Assembly: GCA_022393335.1 (NCBI GenBank)
Contig: JAJEKB010021345.1
Span: 30,308 to 94,307 of the forward strand
DNA from: Macrotrachela quadricornifera
Taxonomy: Eukaryota > Rotifera > Eurotatoria > Philodinida > Philodinidae
Length of the DNA: 64,000 nt
Direction of reading: 5' to 3'
Below, piece after piece: positions 10,812 through 24,439 of this stretch (position 1 is its first letter; every line of letters begins with the position of its first letter). The translations under genes were made by a program, and so were the position numbers. The notes beneath the pieces were generated by a model that worked only from the letters and a program-made list of their open reading frames with translations, ran no database searches and was not told the origin of the DNA.

Positions 10812-13077
10812 ATGTCCACTCTTATTCTTTTATTTTTATTCTTTTCAATATATAATATCAGTTCTCAAATTATTCCACTCCGTTTTGATTTATCAATCGA
10901 TCAATTACGTCATCAACAATATGATGTATTTCTTAATACAAATGATTATATGGAATATAATCTCACTCCTCAACAAATGCTAGAACGAATGTCTTCATTA
11001 TTCTCTAGTAATGAAACAAATGTATGTGAACAAGAATTTAAAATAACTCTTAAAGCAGCAACAAAAGGTGAGATGTGGGCAATTAAAATAATCGATGCAT
11101 GGGGTAAACCATTACCTTCTGGTGTACTCTCAGGATATACTTATTGGGTTGGTAATTATGATGAATGTTTGAAAGAACTCTATTCTCCAACAAATAAAAC
11201 ATTTGTTTCGCAACCATTCGATACACAATATTGTACGTATATATTAATTTTAAAATAAATTTGTTAGATAGATTAGAATATTATCTTAGGTACACTTTTA
11301 TCAAAACCACCAAAACCAAATGCAAAATTACCCATTGGTATTACTCTTGGTCTTTGTGTTCCATCATCGTGTAATCGAGAAACTGTTGCTTCTTTAATTG
11401 ATATACTTTTTAAAAAAAGTAATACTACTGAAAATGATCTTATCTGTTCAAATGATCCACCTAATGGACAAAAAAATTTAACTCCTGGAGCAATAGCTAC
11501 ATATGTTGTTCTTGCATTATTAGGTTTGATTGTTTTATTGGGAACAATTGTTGATATTATTCTTACTTCACAACATCAATCAATTAATGACATAAATAAA
11601 AATGTTAATGGATATAGTTATATTTCAGATACTGAAATAGCTGAATCTGAAACGCTTAGATTAGTTAAAAAATCTCATTCTTCTTTTCGACCTTTGATTA
11701 ATTCAGATTCTCGTATAGCATTTTTAGCTGATTTTTCCGCTATAAAAACATTACATCGAATATTTACAATAAAAAAGAAGGATTTTGATGATGATTCATA
11801 TATATTTATTAATGGAATTCGAGTATTAGCTTTATTTTGGGTTATTATGGGTCATTCAATAGCATTTGGTTTATCGTATACAAATAATATAGTAGATGTT
11901 CTTGTTTGGACTCGTAATGTATTTTTTCAATTAGTTACAAATGCAACTCTTAGTGTTGATACATTTTTTGTCTTAAGTGGTTTTTTAACAGCTATATTAT
12001 TTATTCGACAAGTGAGAAAAGAAGGAAAACTTTCAATTCGTTTATTTATTCTTTATTATATTCATCGATATATTCGACTTACACCAACATTTCTTCTTAT
12101 TATATTAGTAAGTATTAATTTAACACCATATTTTGGTCGAGGACCTATATATCCAAGTGAAAAAGGATTTGAATCCGATGAATGTCGATCTGGTCTTTGG
12201 TGGACATCTGTTCTTTATGTTGGAAATTTAATTAAACCATTTCGAATGTGTTTGGGTATTACATGGTATCTTCATAATGATATGCAATTTCATTGGATTG
12301 CTCCACTTGCTTTAATTCCATTTGCACTTGGACGAAAATCAATATCTTTTATTATTTCTATTCTTTTTATTCTTATTGGAATTGTATCAATTTTATCTAT
12401 TCTTCTTTATTATCCAAACATAACAGTTAATGTTCTAGAAGCATTTACTGATAAAGTAAGTTTACTTCTATATAATTTTAACTTTAAATAAATTCTATTA
12501 TTTTATATAGCCTGGTCCTACTTTTTATAAAAATATCTATGCTACTCCTTGGTGTCGTATATCAGCATATGGAGTTGGTCTTATCACTGGCTTTTTGGTG
12601 ATTAATTTTGGTCGAGAATATCGTCTCAAGAGAAATATTAAAATATTTGGAACCATATTAGCTATTCTTCTTGGTTTAATTTGTTTATTTGCAACATATC
12701 CAGATTATATTCTTGCATCAGGTCTTCGTCGATCAATAATTGTTGCATATCAATCACTTGTAAGAACATTTTGGTCGATTGCAATTGGATGGTTGCTCTT
12801 TTTATGTAGTATTCATCAAGGTGGATTAGTTAATAAAATTCTTTCATGGTCAATATGGGCTCCTCTAGCTCGACTTAATTATTCATGTTATCTAATACAT
12901 TCCACTGTTCTTCATACGATGATGTATAGTCAAAGAATGCCTTATTATTATCAAGCACATCTTGTAGTGAATAATTTTGTTTCTCACATCTTTTTTAGTT
13001 ATGTATCAGCTATTGTTGTTACAATATTTTTTGAAACTCCTTTTTTTGTTATTGAAAAGAAATTATTTAAACGATAG
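10812..13077 (+). CDS. NRF-6-like membrane acyltransferase (acyltransferase 3 family, 3 exons)
   Basis: Exons are 10812-11232, 11290-12455 and 12511-13077. Phases match at both introns (GTACGT..TTAG and GTAAGT..ATAG), giving 717 residues. The N-terminus is a signal-like segment (LILLFLFFSIYNIS). It is followed by the cysteine-containing NRF domain found in nose-resistant-to-fluoxetine proteins: CEQEFK near residue 75, then GNYDECL, then a GLCVPSSCNRETV block in exon 2. A membrane segment leads into an acyltransferase-3 domain of about ten transmembrane helices. Key features there are VIMGHSIAFG, with the presumed catalytic histidine near residue 329, and FVLSGFLTAILFIRQ. LNYSCYLIHSTVLHTM lies near the C-terminus. 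Family members transfer acyl groups or take part in lipid handling across membranes. The worm relatives affect drug and yolk-lipid uptake. The substrate here is unknown. The gene appears intact. Confidence 0.9.
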
Positions 13078-16000
13078 ATGTATGTTTTTAGCATGAAATA
13101 AAATATAATGAATTATAATTTAATATAATAATTATTCATTGGAAATTTCTGAACAGCTACTTTGTAAGTTTATTTTGTCAATAGAAATCTCATTATTAGG
13201 TAATTGACACATGGACAAAAATTATTCCTACGAATGTTAATATTTATACACTTAAAAAAAAAATCATTATCTCGTATTTAAGGCAAATTTATATCAACTA
13301 TCTAACTAAAGTCGAAATAAAGTTCGATCTCTTCCACTTCTGCACACTAATTAACTAACACTTGAATGATTCATTTATCATACCGCTCCATATTTTGATG
13401 ATATAATCTGTATCTCACTTTCATCAATCTTAAGAGTACCGATCGAAATTCATTCCATGCAACCTAATATGTTTCAATTCACGAAATATTTGTAAATAGT
13501 CAATAGTATTAATAAGGCATGTGACTCGACATATTCTTCATGCTATTGACAATATGTTATAGTATAATAAATCTTTTTGTTATTATAATATGTAAGTTTT
13601 GAATTTGAAAAATCCCATTCTCTGTTTTGCTCTTTAATGATTTGTTTCATACTGCTATTAATTGGTATTATATCTGAATGCAAGGATTATATGATTGATT
13701 TGATACATTCGAAACGAAAGGGACGTTCGATTTTTTTTCTAACTTTATTCAGGCAAGATTATTCTGTACTTTTTAGTTTTTCAAACAATACATCTACTTT
13801 TCTATTAATTAACATAGCGAAAGAAGGTGCCAGTTGTACTTTCAAGAATAAGAAACAGACTGTAGTTTTTATAAAATAAATTAGCTTTCATTAACATTTC
13901 ACATTATTATTAGTTCGTCCTGATACTTAACATACACAGTAGTTCAGTCATTATATAAAGTATAACGATGTGCATATAATGTAAACTAGAAAAGCTCATG
14001 AATTAGATATATCTGTAACATAAATAATAACAGTGGTAATAAACGCATGCTTGTAATCTAGGTATTCTACAAATAATACTGTGTGATGTTAGGTATTATT
14101 GACAAAACAGAGTAGCAATAATCATCATATGGAAGACCACAGTATTGATTGATTTTAGCTGACGGCACGATTTTCATTTTTGAACTAAGAACTAAGTCAT
14201 GGGATAATCGACGAAGCCATTGAAAGTATTAGCAATAACATCCAACATTGAACATGAGCATACTTAAAACAGCAGTACGCGGTTCATGGCTGCCGGTAGC
14301 GCCAAATCGTATATTTGTAGAATAACGAACATTGTCATTCTATGATATTCTTAGGATTCATATCAGACTTTTAAATCCAGAAAATTACGACAAATGATTA
14401 CAATTTTCTGTAGCTCTGTTTCTCCTTAAGTTAAGAATAAAAATAGTCAAAATCATTTTTCAACTTAAATGTACATGCATAACGATTAGTATGATGCGTC
14501 TAATGATGATTGATCAATTAAAATGAGAATATGTACAGTTTGAAGCAGAACTGTAATAACAAATCTTGTATGAAATCAAAGATCACTAGCAATGATATTC
14601 TGTTGTAAGCAATCGATTAAGGTTACCTGGTAGTAATAATTATGTAAAGAAAAGTAGTTATCAATTGTTCTATGCTTTCAGACACTGCATAGATGTCATT
14701 ATTATGAATACATCCCACTTCTCATTCATAGACTTATGTAAAAAAAATAATACATATAGGAAAAAAAAGAAATATCATCGAATAATCAAGTAATGAAAGC
14801 ATAAAACTATTCAATATTTCGCTAAAAAGAGAAATGGACAATGAGGAGAGAATGAATGTATTATGATGCGATCTTTCAATGTACACAGGCTCTGTGTTTC
14901 GCAGTGATAAGTTGATGACAAAAGTTTTTTACTATTCTTGTTTATATAGATAGAAATAGCACTATTTGTAAAACATGCTTCATTTAAGCAACATTTTTTC
15001 AGATGAAACTAGGCTTTCATTATATATTGTTTGGATTGAATACATAACTTATAAGATTAAAATGTAGACGTCACAAAAAAACGAAAATATTCTTGACAAT
15101 TGCTGAATACATGAATCATTCATCGAAAAATCAGAAATATTGAATCAAATTGAATCTAATGAATATGTTTTTTTAAAATCTTTTGAAAGTGTTTATTGGC
15201 GAGAATCTTTTTCTATCTATACCTATATGAGAAATTTTAACAATTACAGTTCTTCTATTTCAATTGTACTTCTATTTCATTTATTTTCATTTTAATTTAC
15301 CAATCAAATAAAGAATTGGTCTAAGCAAATGAATTGAAAGTTTTTTTTTCTCTGATTTGATGAATTTTTGATAAGAAATGAAAGAATGTTAACTGATCTT
15401 TTTTACAGTCATTCGACTCTCTTTACAACACTTTCGATCGTATTGATTAACAAATTTAAATGTGTAATTTTTATCAAACAAAGACTTTTATTTAGCAATT
15501 TCGAATTAACTAAAAGTTAAAAAAAAGTTAAGCCCGAGAAGGCTAACAGGATAGAGATAGTTATTTCAATTGACTGTTCAATGTATTCTACAGATAAACA
15601 GGAACTTACAATCGTCAATGCTTATATAATTTTCTTTATGATTTAATTTCGAAACATTTTTATTTTTCTATCTTACACTTATCAACTAAGATTTATTTAT
15701 CGTTTACAACTTAATAGACAACACAATACTACTGTGTCTCTACATCATACGAAATAGACATGAAAATTTCTCAGTACTTCTCTTATCTTTTATTTACTTT
15801 TGGAAACTAGGTTGTATTGTATCAAATCAAAATATAAAATATTTTCTTCTCACGATACAACAATAAATTTTGTAGTCGATACCGTGCTAGAATGATGATT
15901 GTCGTCACAAACATTCATTCATTCCTCTTTCATAAAAATATCTCGTTTATACTGATGAAACGTTTAGTATATTTAGAAATTCGGATCATAACAAGTATTG

Positions 16001-16631
16001 TATAATTAGATAGTATGTTTCTTACATTTAGTATCGAACATCATTTTAGTTGTTGCATTGGTCTATGTGCTCTTTGCCGAAAAACACTTCATCAAAAGTA
16101 CTTTTTTATCCACAGAGAACACCGCAAAGGTGAGGGTGAAGGTAAAATTAGTTAATCTTATCATTCTTAACAAGTCTGTATAAAAATGTAAGGACTCGCA
16201 ACAGTCCACATCGTTCCGCGAGTCTTCCGACGATGAGGTATATAATCAAATTCTGATTTCTGCTGGGTAAGAATTTTGCAGGCTCTCTATATAGTAAAAG
16301 GTGTGATGTTGTGGACTGAGAGTATTGATTGTGAAGTGAAAAAAAAGGGCGTAATAATCTTCAAATGTATTTCTTTTTCTACATTCCTTGTACGTGTCTA
16401 TTAATCGATGTTTTTGTCAATTGTTCACTTTTATAGAACAATAAATTGAATATTAAAAAAAATGATGACTGGCGATACCTATCGATTATATTGTTGAATT
16501 TTTGTTGAGGTCCGTTACCTGACATTTTTCAGTTGCAAATGATTGTTAACGTTTCCTTTACCGATAATATAGTAATTCGATTCTTCTACTATTTGTTATT
16601 TGTTGTTGTTATTGAATGATTGACAAGAGTA
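13078..16631. other. Intergenic stretch, AT-rich
   Basis: No supportable gene lies between the acyltransferase and TTLL7. Small items inside are a TGAGGG-type motif near 16131 and a short GACTCGC/GCGAGTC stem near 16192, listed separately. The open frame at 13637-13879 has no recognisable features. Confidence 0.5.
16128..16145 (+). repeat. Short GGTGAGGGTGAAGG motif
   Basis: A G-rich run (AAGGTGAGGGTGAAGGT) sits in AT-rich sequence. It is one of four similar TGAGGG-type tracts in the window, all on the plus strand. Confidence 0.6.
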
Positions 16632-19600
16632 ATGCTTCGCTCACCAAATAGTCTTCTAGATCAACAACAAACATCGTCAAGTGTTTATAACTATAAAACA
16701 TTGAATGAAACTGTAATAAGACCAACAAGTGTTCGAACATCACATGAACTATCAATAAAACATCATAATGAATTAGATAAAAATAATGAAACATTAAAAA
16801 AATTACTTATTGAACAATCATTACATCATCCTTTATCTCGAATGTTAAATAATATTTCTTTACATGATATGATTATTGAAGGACAGTGGAAATTTCGAAG
16901 AAATAATGATGATAATGATTATCTTCGATTAAAATCATTAGGTATTGAAAATTTAGTTCATATTTGTCATGATATTATGAAAACAACACATGAATTAATT
17001 AAATTAAAAGAACAAAAACAACAAATAACTTTATCAAGTTGTAATTTATGGTCATTTATTAAATTAGATAATTTTAAAATATTAACAGATGCTGATCGTG
17101 CTACATTAAATCGTGCTCATATACTTGATTTAATGACAATTGTTTATGAAGCAGCATCTGTACATGCATCAATATCACAACTTATTCGTATATGGCGTGA
17201 AGCTTCTGAACATATCAATCATAAATCTCGTTATTCTACATCTTCTGAACAACCTAAAATATCTTATGAAATAGCTTTTCGACATTTAATTCATACACCT
17301 GATAATCAACTTCTTCAAATAGGTCTTCATGCATCATTAATAAATAGTCATAGTCGAATGGATTTACAAGAATTAGGGGAAAAATTAGGTATTAAAAAAT
17401 GTCATTTTGATATGGGTTTAATTAGAGATTCAACAAAACATTTTCAAGATTTTATTAAATTATTACGTGAACAAAAACTTAAACGAGAACGTGAACAACA
17501 ACAACCTGTTGATACAAATAAGTTACCATACAAACGAAAAAAAAAACGAGGTCTTAATGCAAATGTCGCAGGTACAAAATTTTCTGTTGGTAAGTATATT
17601 TATTTTTTGATCTGCGAAATATTTCTTTACTTTATTTTAAAAAAAAATATATTAAACGAAGCCTCAAAAAAATCAAAATAACTTTTTTTCAAATATATTA
17701 AATCAAATAGAAAAATAAAAAAAAAGCATATCATTCTATATCCATTGATTTTCATAAAAATAATTTCGTTTTCGTGTTAGAAGATAATATTTTGTTGTTA
17801 GTTGATGATGATTTCTCAATTTTGAAATGTCGGAATTGACTAGTCGACATTAAAATTAAAGAAATAACTGGATGGAATTATTTGGCTTTAAGATTTTATT
17901 GTTAGCTAGGTGATAATAAAATTATAGAGAGAGAACTAATTAACTTTGAAATTTAGATATTTAAAGTTGTATTATACAAAGAATAGCACTTTTATGAAAT
18001 AGATGATTAACAACATTACGATATTCATTGATTGTTTTGAATAGATTTTCATGAATAACAATACGTAATTATTTCATTCTCATAGTAAATGGTTTGCTGT
18101 TCTTCAGATATAATAGTATTGAAGTATCCTTTTGCCTAAAAACTAAATACTAAATCATATGTCTTTTTATTTAAACATACTTGCTATACTTTGTTGTACG
18201 TTTGAGTTTTTATCAAATACTTTGATTGTTGGTTTCATACTTAACGCACTTAGATGAGCATCTACGTTCGAATACAATATTTCCTTCATAGTTATCAAAT
18301 GTTATGATAGTATTAAAATTATCACGAAAATCTTTGTTCAATCTTCATTAATAATCTTTCACAAATTGCATAGATGTCCATTTAAAAGTAAACTAATTGT
18401 CTTTTAAAGACAATTGAATTTTAATATCAATTTCGATATAATTTTGTGATAATATTTATCAAATATGTAATCATTATTATTAAAAATTAATTTAAAGAAA
18501 TAAATCTATTTTTTCTTTATTTTTAGTTCGTCAAGCTGCTGATGTATTCGGTTTTTCTATTACTTCAGATAATGATTTTACTTGTAATCTTCTATGGAAT
18601 GATACATTAATATCAATGGATATTGTATCTGCACTTAAACCCTATCAAAAAGTAAATCATTTTCCAACAATGAGTGAAATTTCACGTAAAGATTTATTAG
18701 CTAAAAATTTCGACAAGTATATATTTCATATTTATTTTTCTTTTCAATTTAAATCTCTCTCTTTATATATATACATAGATTATCACGTATTCTACCAAAT
18801 GAATATAATTTTATACCTAAAACATGGATATTACCAAATGAATATAATATATGGTATTCCTATGCATCAAATAAACCGAAAAAAGATCCATGTGCTTATA
18901 TTCTTAAACCAAATAATGGTGCAATGGGACATGGGTAATCATTTTTTTAGAATATTAGTTTTAATAATTAAAAATTTTTCTTTAATAGAATTCAAGTTTT
19001 TTGTGATTATGAACGAATTCAACCAATGGATAATTATATAATTCAAGAATATATTCAAGAACCTTATCTTATTGATGGTTATAAATTTGGTAAGAATAAA
19101 TTTTTTTTTTTTATTAATAAAATAAAAATTTAATTTTTTTTTTAATTTATTTATAAATATAAAGATCTTAGAATTTATGCATTATTAACATCATGTGATC
19201 CACTTCGTTTATTTATTTTTAATAATGGTCTTGTTCGTATGAGTACAGAAAAATATGAAATACCTAATAGAAAAAATGCTGTATGTTTATTTAAATTTTC
19301 AAAAATAAAAATCTTTATTAAAATATTTTTAGTCTCATTTATTTATGCATTTAACAAATTATTCAGTAAATAAATATAATATTGATTATGAAATTAGTAA
19401 TTCAAATACAGATGGAGAAAAAACAGGAAGTAAACGTTCATTAAAATATTTATTTGAATATTTACGAACACATAATCAAGATGCAACTACACTTTGGAAA
19501 GAAATACAAGTAAAATCAAGAAAAAAAATATTTTTTAAAAAATTTTTTCTTATTTTAATTTTAAAAGAATCTTGTAATAAAAACAGTATTTCTTGCTCAA

Positions 19601-21971
19601 CCACATTTATTTGCTGCTTATCGAATGTGTCGTCCAGGTGCATCGCCATCAAGTGAAAGTGTTTGTTTTGAATTACTTGGTTTTGATATATTAGTTGATA
19701 GAAATTTAAAACCATGGGTACTTGAAGTATGTCTTTATACAAAAACAAAAAAAATTCAAATATTTTATTTTTATAAATTAATTCTATTTCTAGGTTAATC
19801 GTTGTCCAAGTTTTGGTACAAATGAACAAATTGATTTTGATATAAAAATGAAATTATTACTTGATACATTTGAATTACTTCGTTTTCGAACATCAGATAA
19901 AAAAAAAAGTCTTGCTATTGAAAAAGCTGATGCACAACGTCGTTTATATTCAAATATAGGTAAAACTAGTCGATTATTAGATGATACATCAATTATACTT
20001 TCAAATGGTTCTTATCGAGATTTTCGTACACGACAAAAAAAACTAGCTGATATTGTATATTCATACATTTCTTTAAAAAAAAATCAAAAATTTATTTTAT
20101 TTTTTTGTTTTAATAGAAAGATAAATTATATCTTCTTCAACGTGAAACAGCTCGTGAAACATTTGAAAATCGTCATTTAGGAAGTTTTATACGTTTATTT
20201 CCTGTTGAAGATAGTATACGTATGAATGAATTAATGATTATATTAACAAAATGTTTTCATGTATTATATGCAAATAAAAAAGATTTATCATGGAGTAATA
20301 AATATTATAATCGATATAAAGAAGAAGAATTATTAGAACAATTAGCTGAACTTGAAGATCTTCAACAAAATGATCAAAAAACTAATCCTCGATTAGCTTA
20401 TGTAAGTGGTTTGATTTTTAAATATTAAAAACAAAAATCTTATTTATGTAAATCAAACTGAAAGATCGAAGAGAAAATATAATAAAAAAAAAAACAAAAA
20501 ACAAAAATTTCTTCTCGCGATCCTTTCAGAGTGCACCAAGTAGCAAAAGTTCTTTTTCATCTTGGTCAACTGTAAGCTTTGCTGAAGTAAGTATTAATCA
20601 ATCATTGCACTATTTTGTATCATCAAGTTTTCCATTTTTATCACACTTGACCTTTACCAATTTTATATCAATACACATTATTAATTTGATATATCATTGA
20701 TTTTCCCATAAAATGATGTTGTTTGTATTATATGTATTTCAGTTTTGTTCACGAAATTTTACTTTTTTTCTTTTTCAAATACTTTTTATATATTATTTAT
20801 TTAGGCATCAAATAATAGTCTTTTATTAGATCGTACATCTCCATCAGCTAGTTTTGCATCCGAATCAAGTTGTGATGATGATAATAATAATGAAGATCAA
20901 TCAAATACTCCTCCAACATTTGATTTAATTAATAAAACAACATCATCAACAACAACTTTAACAACAAATACTTCAACAATAAGAAAATATGAATCACAAT
21001 CTCGTACAAATGTTCTTCGTTCAACATCAATATCTCCATTAATTATACGAAAACAACGTCAAACATCATTAATATCAACAAATACAATTCATCGACCAAT
21101 ATTACAATCTCAAGGAAATTTATCTAATATTAAATCAAATCGAATATCAGAAAAGAAAATATCTTCAACACCATCACGATTATCAAATAATAAATCTCAA
21201 ATGATTACTTATACAACCATTACACAACCAACACGAAATAAACCATATAGTATTACACCATCTACTAATCGATCAATATCATTTAATAGTTCGAAAGTAA
21301 ACAATAGAGAAAAAAAACTTTTTTTTTAGTCTTAAATCCAAAAATTTTTTTTTACAGGAATTTCAACTAAATGATGATGAATTAAATCATTTATATCAAT
21401 CAACACTTGAACAAATGCATCAATTATGTATACGTTATCCAAATAAAACTGATGATGAAACACGACGAATTTATAATGAAATAATTGAAAATTGGAATAA
21501 ATATCGATCATCATTAGGAGATTTTTGGTTAATTAGATTAGATTCACGTAAAAGACAATCAATTATTAAAATTGTTTGGAATAATGTTCAACAAATAATA
21601 AAACAATTATTATCAATTGATGAATTTCTTGAACAATTATCATTAATTAAACATTTATCAAAATTAGAACAACGTTTATTAGCAAATAATGGACAATGTT
21701 TATGGAATATATGTCAAAATCGACATAGGTATTAGCTTTTTTTTTTTATTTATATATATATTTAATTTGTTTTTAAAGTTCATGGGATTCATCATTATTA
21801 ATTAATCCAAATCGTTTATCACCAATTGAATTAGCTTGTTGTAATCGTTTTATTGAATTATGTAAACAAGCTTTATTTATTGTTTATCGTTATTCAACTG
21901 ATGAAAAAAATAAAAAACAACAACATCAACAACAACAAACAGAAGGATCAACAATAATAATTATTTCTTAA
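16632..21971 (+). CDS. TTLL7: Tubulin polyglutamylase TTLL7 orthologue with a long N-terminal extension (13 exons)
   Basis: Thirteen exons join in frame to 1171 residues. They are 16632-17589, 18527-18716, 18779-18934, 18989-19089, 19165-19280, 19333-19509, 19568-19726, 19794-20054, 20117-20401, 20530-20586, 20805-21296, 21358-21728 and 21779-21971. The start is the first ATG in the frame. TTLL7 adds glutamate chains to tubulin tails, mainly beta-tubulin, in cilia and neurites. Diagnostic segments are KKKRGLNANVAGTKF, NHFPTMSEISRKDLLAKN, LKPNNGAMGHGIQVF (ATP-binding), DGYKFDLRIYALLTSCDPL, FMHLTNYSVNKYN, SESVCFELLGFDILVD and LEVNRCPSFGT. The C-terminal part, WLIRLDSRKRQ and then SSWDSSLL...LACCNRFIELCKQALFIVYRYSTD, is specific to TTLL7 rather than other TTLLs. 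Exon 1 adds about 295 helix-rich residues before the tubulin-ligase core that vertebrate TTLL7 lacks. A serine/asparagine-rich linker fills exon 11. Confidence 0.93.
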
Positions 21972-22815
21972 ATATGTGAAAAATATTTTTCTAGTGATTT
22001 TTAATTTTCTCTTTCTCTCCTTTTTCTTGCCGGTGGTTTATTATTTTTTTTAATTTATATTTTTGTATAATTAAAATAATATATAGAAATTATTTTTTAT
22101 TTAAACATACAGTAAAATAATGATGATTAATATACATATTTATTCAATTTTAATAATCAATCTGAAATAAAATACAAATAGAATAAGTCTTGATACTGAA
22201 CTTTTAAAAAACTTTTTTTGTAATTGGTATGGTATCGCATAGGTTCTTAAATGTTCGGTAGGAATACCAATCCCTTATATAAAATATTGAACTCTACGAT
22301 ATAGTACATACCTAGGTGACAAAATAGAAGCTGAACTATTGTAGATAAAATATATTTTATATCAAATTATTAAATATTAAAAGTAGAATTTTTAATTTGT
22401 TATTATGTGATAAGAAGCATACTAATTATTTATTTAAATGATAGTGTTTGAAAAAAGACCGTATATTTTGTTCATATCTATATGCATATAATAAATATCG
22501 TATTTTAATTATTATAAAACATGATATAATATAATATATACCGCATCGATTTTTTTTTTTATAATTAAAGTAAAGACATGAAGCATGTCGTGGTTAATTT
22601 ATTCCTACTTGTTGCCCATTGGTCAAATGAAAATTAACGAAAAAATACATACATACAAATGATGATCGTTCAATGAATATTTTACCTTGATTCTCAGTTG
22701 GTTGAAGATTGATAAGAACATTACCTTTTTTTTTTTCTCTGTAAATTATATAACATAAAGATTCATCTATTTTATTCATTTAAAATATATTTGACAAAAT
22801 ACACATTTAGGCATA
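21972..22815. other. Intergenic stretch
   Basis: AT-rich sequence downstream of TTLL7. It may hold an untranslated or first exon of the small gene at 22816, because a TTTAG acceptor-like site stands just before that ATG. I cannot identify the exon. Confidence 0.4.
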
Positions 22816-23169
22816 ATGTATGAACATGATTCTGATTTATATATTCTTTCAAGTATATGTCCATATTCTACTTCACTTATTACATTTGCTTCACGTATTG
22901 GTGGAATATTAGATCCAAATTTTTTAAAACAATGTCAAATAACAGATAAAAAATTACAAAAACGAATTAAACAATTAAAACAAATTCCATTAAAATATGA
23001 ATCATTATTATCAACATATAATTATGAAGAAGATATATTTCTTGATATAGATATAAAAAATAAAAAACAATTTTTAAATTCATATGAATTTAAACAATAT
23101 AATACATGGTTAAATAAACAATATCAATCAAATAGATATTCTTATTTAAATGATGATCTTTATATATAA
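22816..23169 (+). CDS. Unrecognised 117-residue protein (or last exon of a gene)
   Basis: The frame opens with MYEHDSDLYILSSICPYST and continues with a predicted helical, lysine- and tyrosine-rich sequence to a stop at 23169. I do not recognise the family. It has no membrane segment. Codon use and the absence of low-complexity repeats resemble the flanking real genes. A TTTAG site directly before the ATG suggests either a spliced leader or 5' untranslated intron acceptor, or that this is a terminal exon. It lies between two plus-strand genes, 255 bp before the next one. Confidence 0.5.
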   Translation: MYEHDSDLYILSSICPYSTSLITFASRIGGILDPNFLKQCQITDKKLQKRIKQLKQIPLKYESLLSTYNYEEDIFLDIDIKNKKQFLNSYEFKQYNTWLNKQYQSNRYSYLNDDLYI

Positions 23170-23424
23170 TATATTTATTGTTTTTTCTCTATATTTACTT
23201 TAAAATAAAAATACTCTACCTTGAATAATAGAATATATATATATGTTATTAATATCTACTATGTTTTTGAATCAACAATAACTCGAAGGTATTCTTCTTC
23301 GTTCTTTTTTTTCTCTTATACAAAATAAATATGATATGCTTGAATAAACATTAGAGTCGATATATTCACTAGTTTCAATCTTTTTTTGCCTCATATACAT
23401 CGTCACAAACCACAAAATATAACA

Positions 23425-24382
23425 ATGTCGTTGAATGAGCTCGTTGATATGTATAACCAACAGTTAACCAATAATCAAAGTCGATCAACATTAGCAACTG
23501 ATTTATCTCATCATACACCACAATCAACATTTCAAATGAATAATGGTTTTGATTCGGTACCTAATGGAATAAATTCAAATAATATGACAAGTTTTACTCA
23601 AAATGCATCAGCATCATTATTATTTGAAACGGGTACAGAACGTTTTCATTTAAATGATCGTGTACTTGCTGGTGATATTGTTCGACCAGGTCCACATCAA
23701 AATAAACGTGTTGAACGTATTAAACATTCTGATACAATTGTATTTTCATCAGGTGATAATGAAATACAAGATTATGAACATAATGAAGAATATACAAAAA
23801 AATATCCAGATAATAAATCACAATTAAATATAATAAGTGCTCAACAAGCACGAATACCACTTGTTAACAATTTATTTACAAATCCAAGAGAACAAATTCA
23901 ACATTTAATAAGTCAAGGACAATTAAAAAATTTACATGGGTAAATAAAAAATAATATATCATATGTATATTTATTTTTTTAATTTAATTTTATTTAGTTA
24001 TATAAATTATCCATATAATTATCTTGAACCTCCATGGCATTATTCACCATTAGAAGAACAACAAGGTTTTGTTAATCTTAATCCACCACGAACTCATTTA
24101 ACAGAACAAGATATTGCATCAAATACTGATGATACAAATGAAATAATCTTACCACATGGTATACCTCAAGAAGTTATTTCACAAGATCGTTATGAATTAG
24201 TTCCATTACCTAAATTGGTTTATGAACATTTTGTTCCATTAATTGCAACACGTCGTATTGTATGTCGTCGACCAATAATATCTGATAATGCTTCTTCTCA
24301 ATCATGTTTTCCACATATACAAGACTCATCTTTAATGGCTTCACAATTACCTCAAGTTGATGAAATGACATATCAATTTTAA
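23425..24382 (+). CDS. Unrecognised protein, two exons
   Basis: Exon 1 is 23425 to about 23939 and exon 2 is about 23999-24382, joined through a GGGTAAAT donor and a TTTAG acceptor. The start ATG has a good context (AACAATGTCG). The protein is about 300 residues, opening MSLNELVDMYNQQL. It has a polar asparagine/serine-rich first third, then a more ordered stretch GTERFHLNDRVLAGDIVRPG. Exon 2 begins YINYPYNYLEPPWHYSP, and RYELVPLPKLVYEHFVPLIA follows near the end. No membrane segment or known domain is evident to me. Its stop codon lies 57 bp from the stop of the converging kinase gene. Confidence 0.75.
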
Positions 24383-24439
24383 CAACATATACAAAAGAAA
24401 AGAAAAAAAAAAAGATAATCTAAAACATTATTATTTTAT

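Noticed and set aside
13637..13879. 80-codon frame with a hydrophobic start
   Set aside because: No recognisable domain, no splice partners, and surrounded by non-coding sequence.
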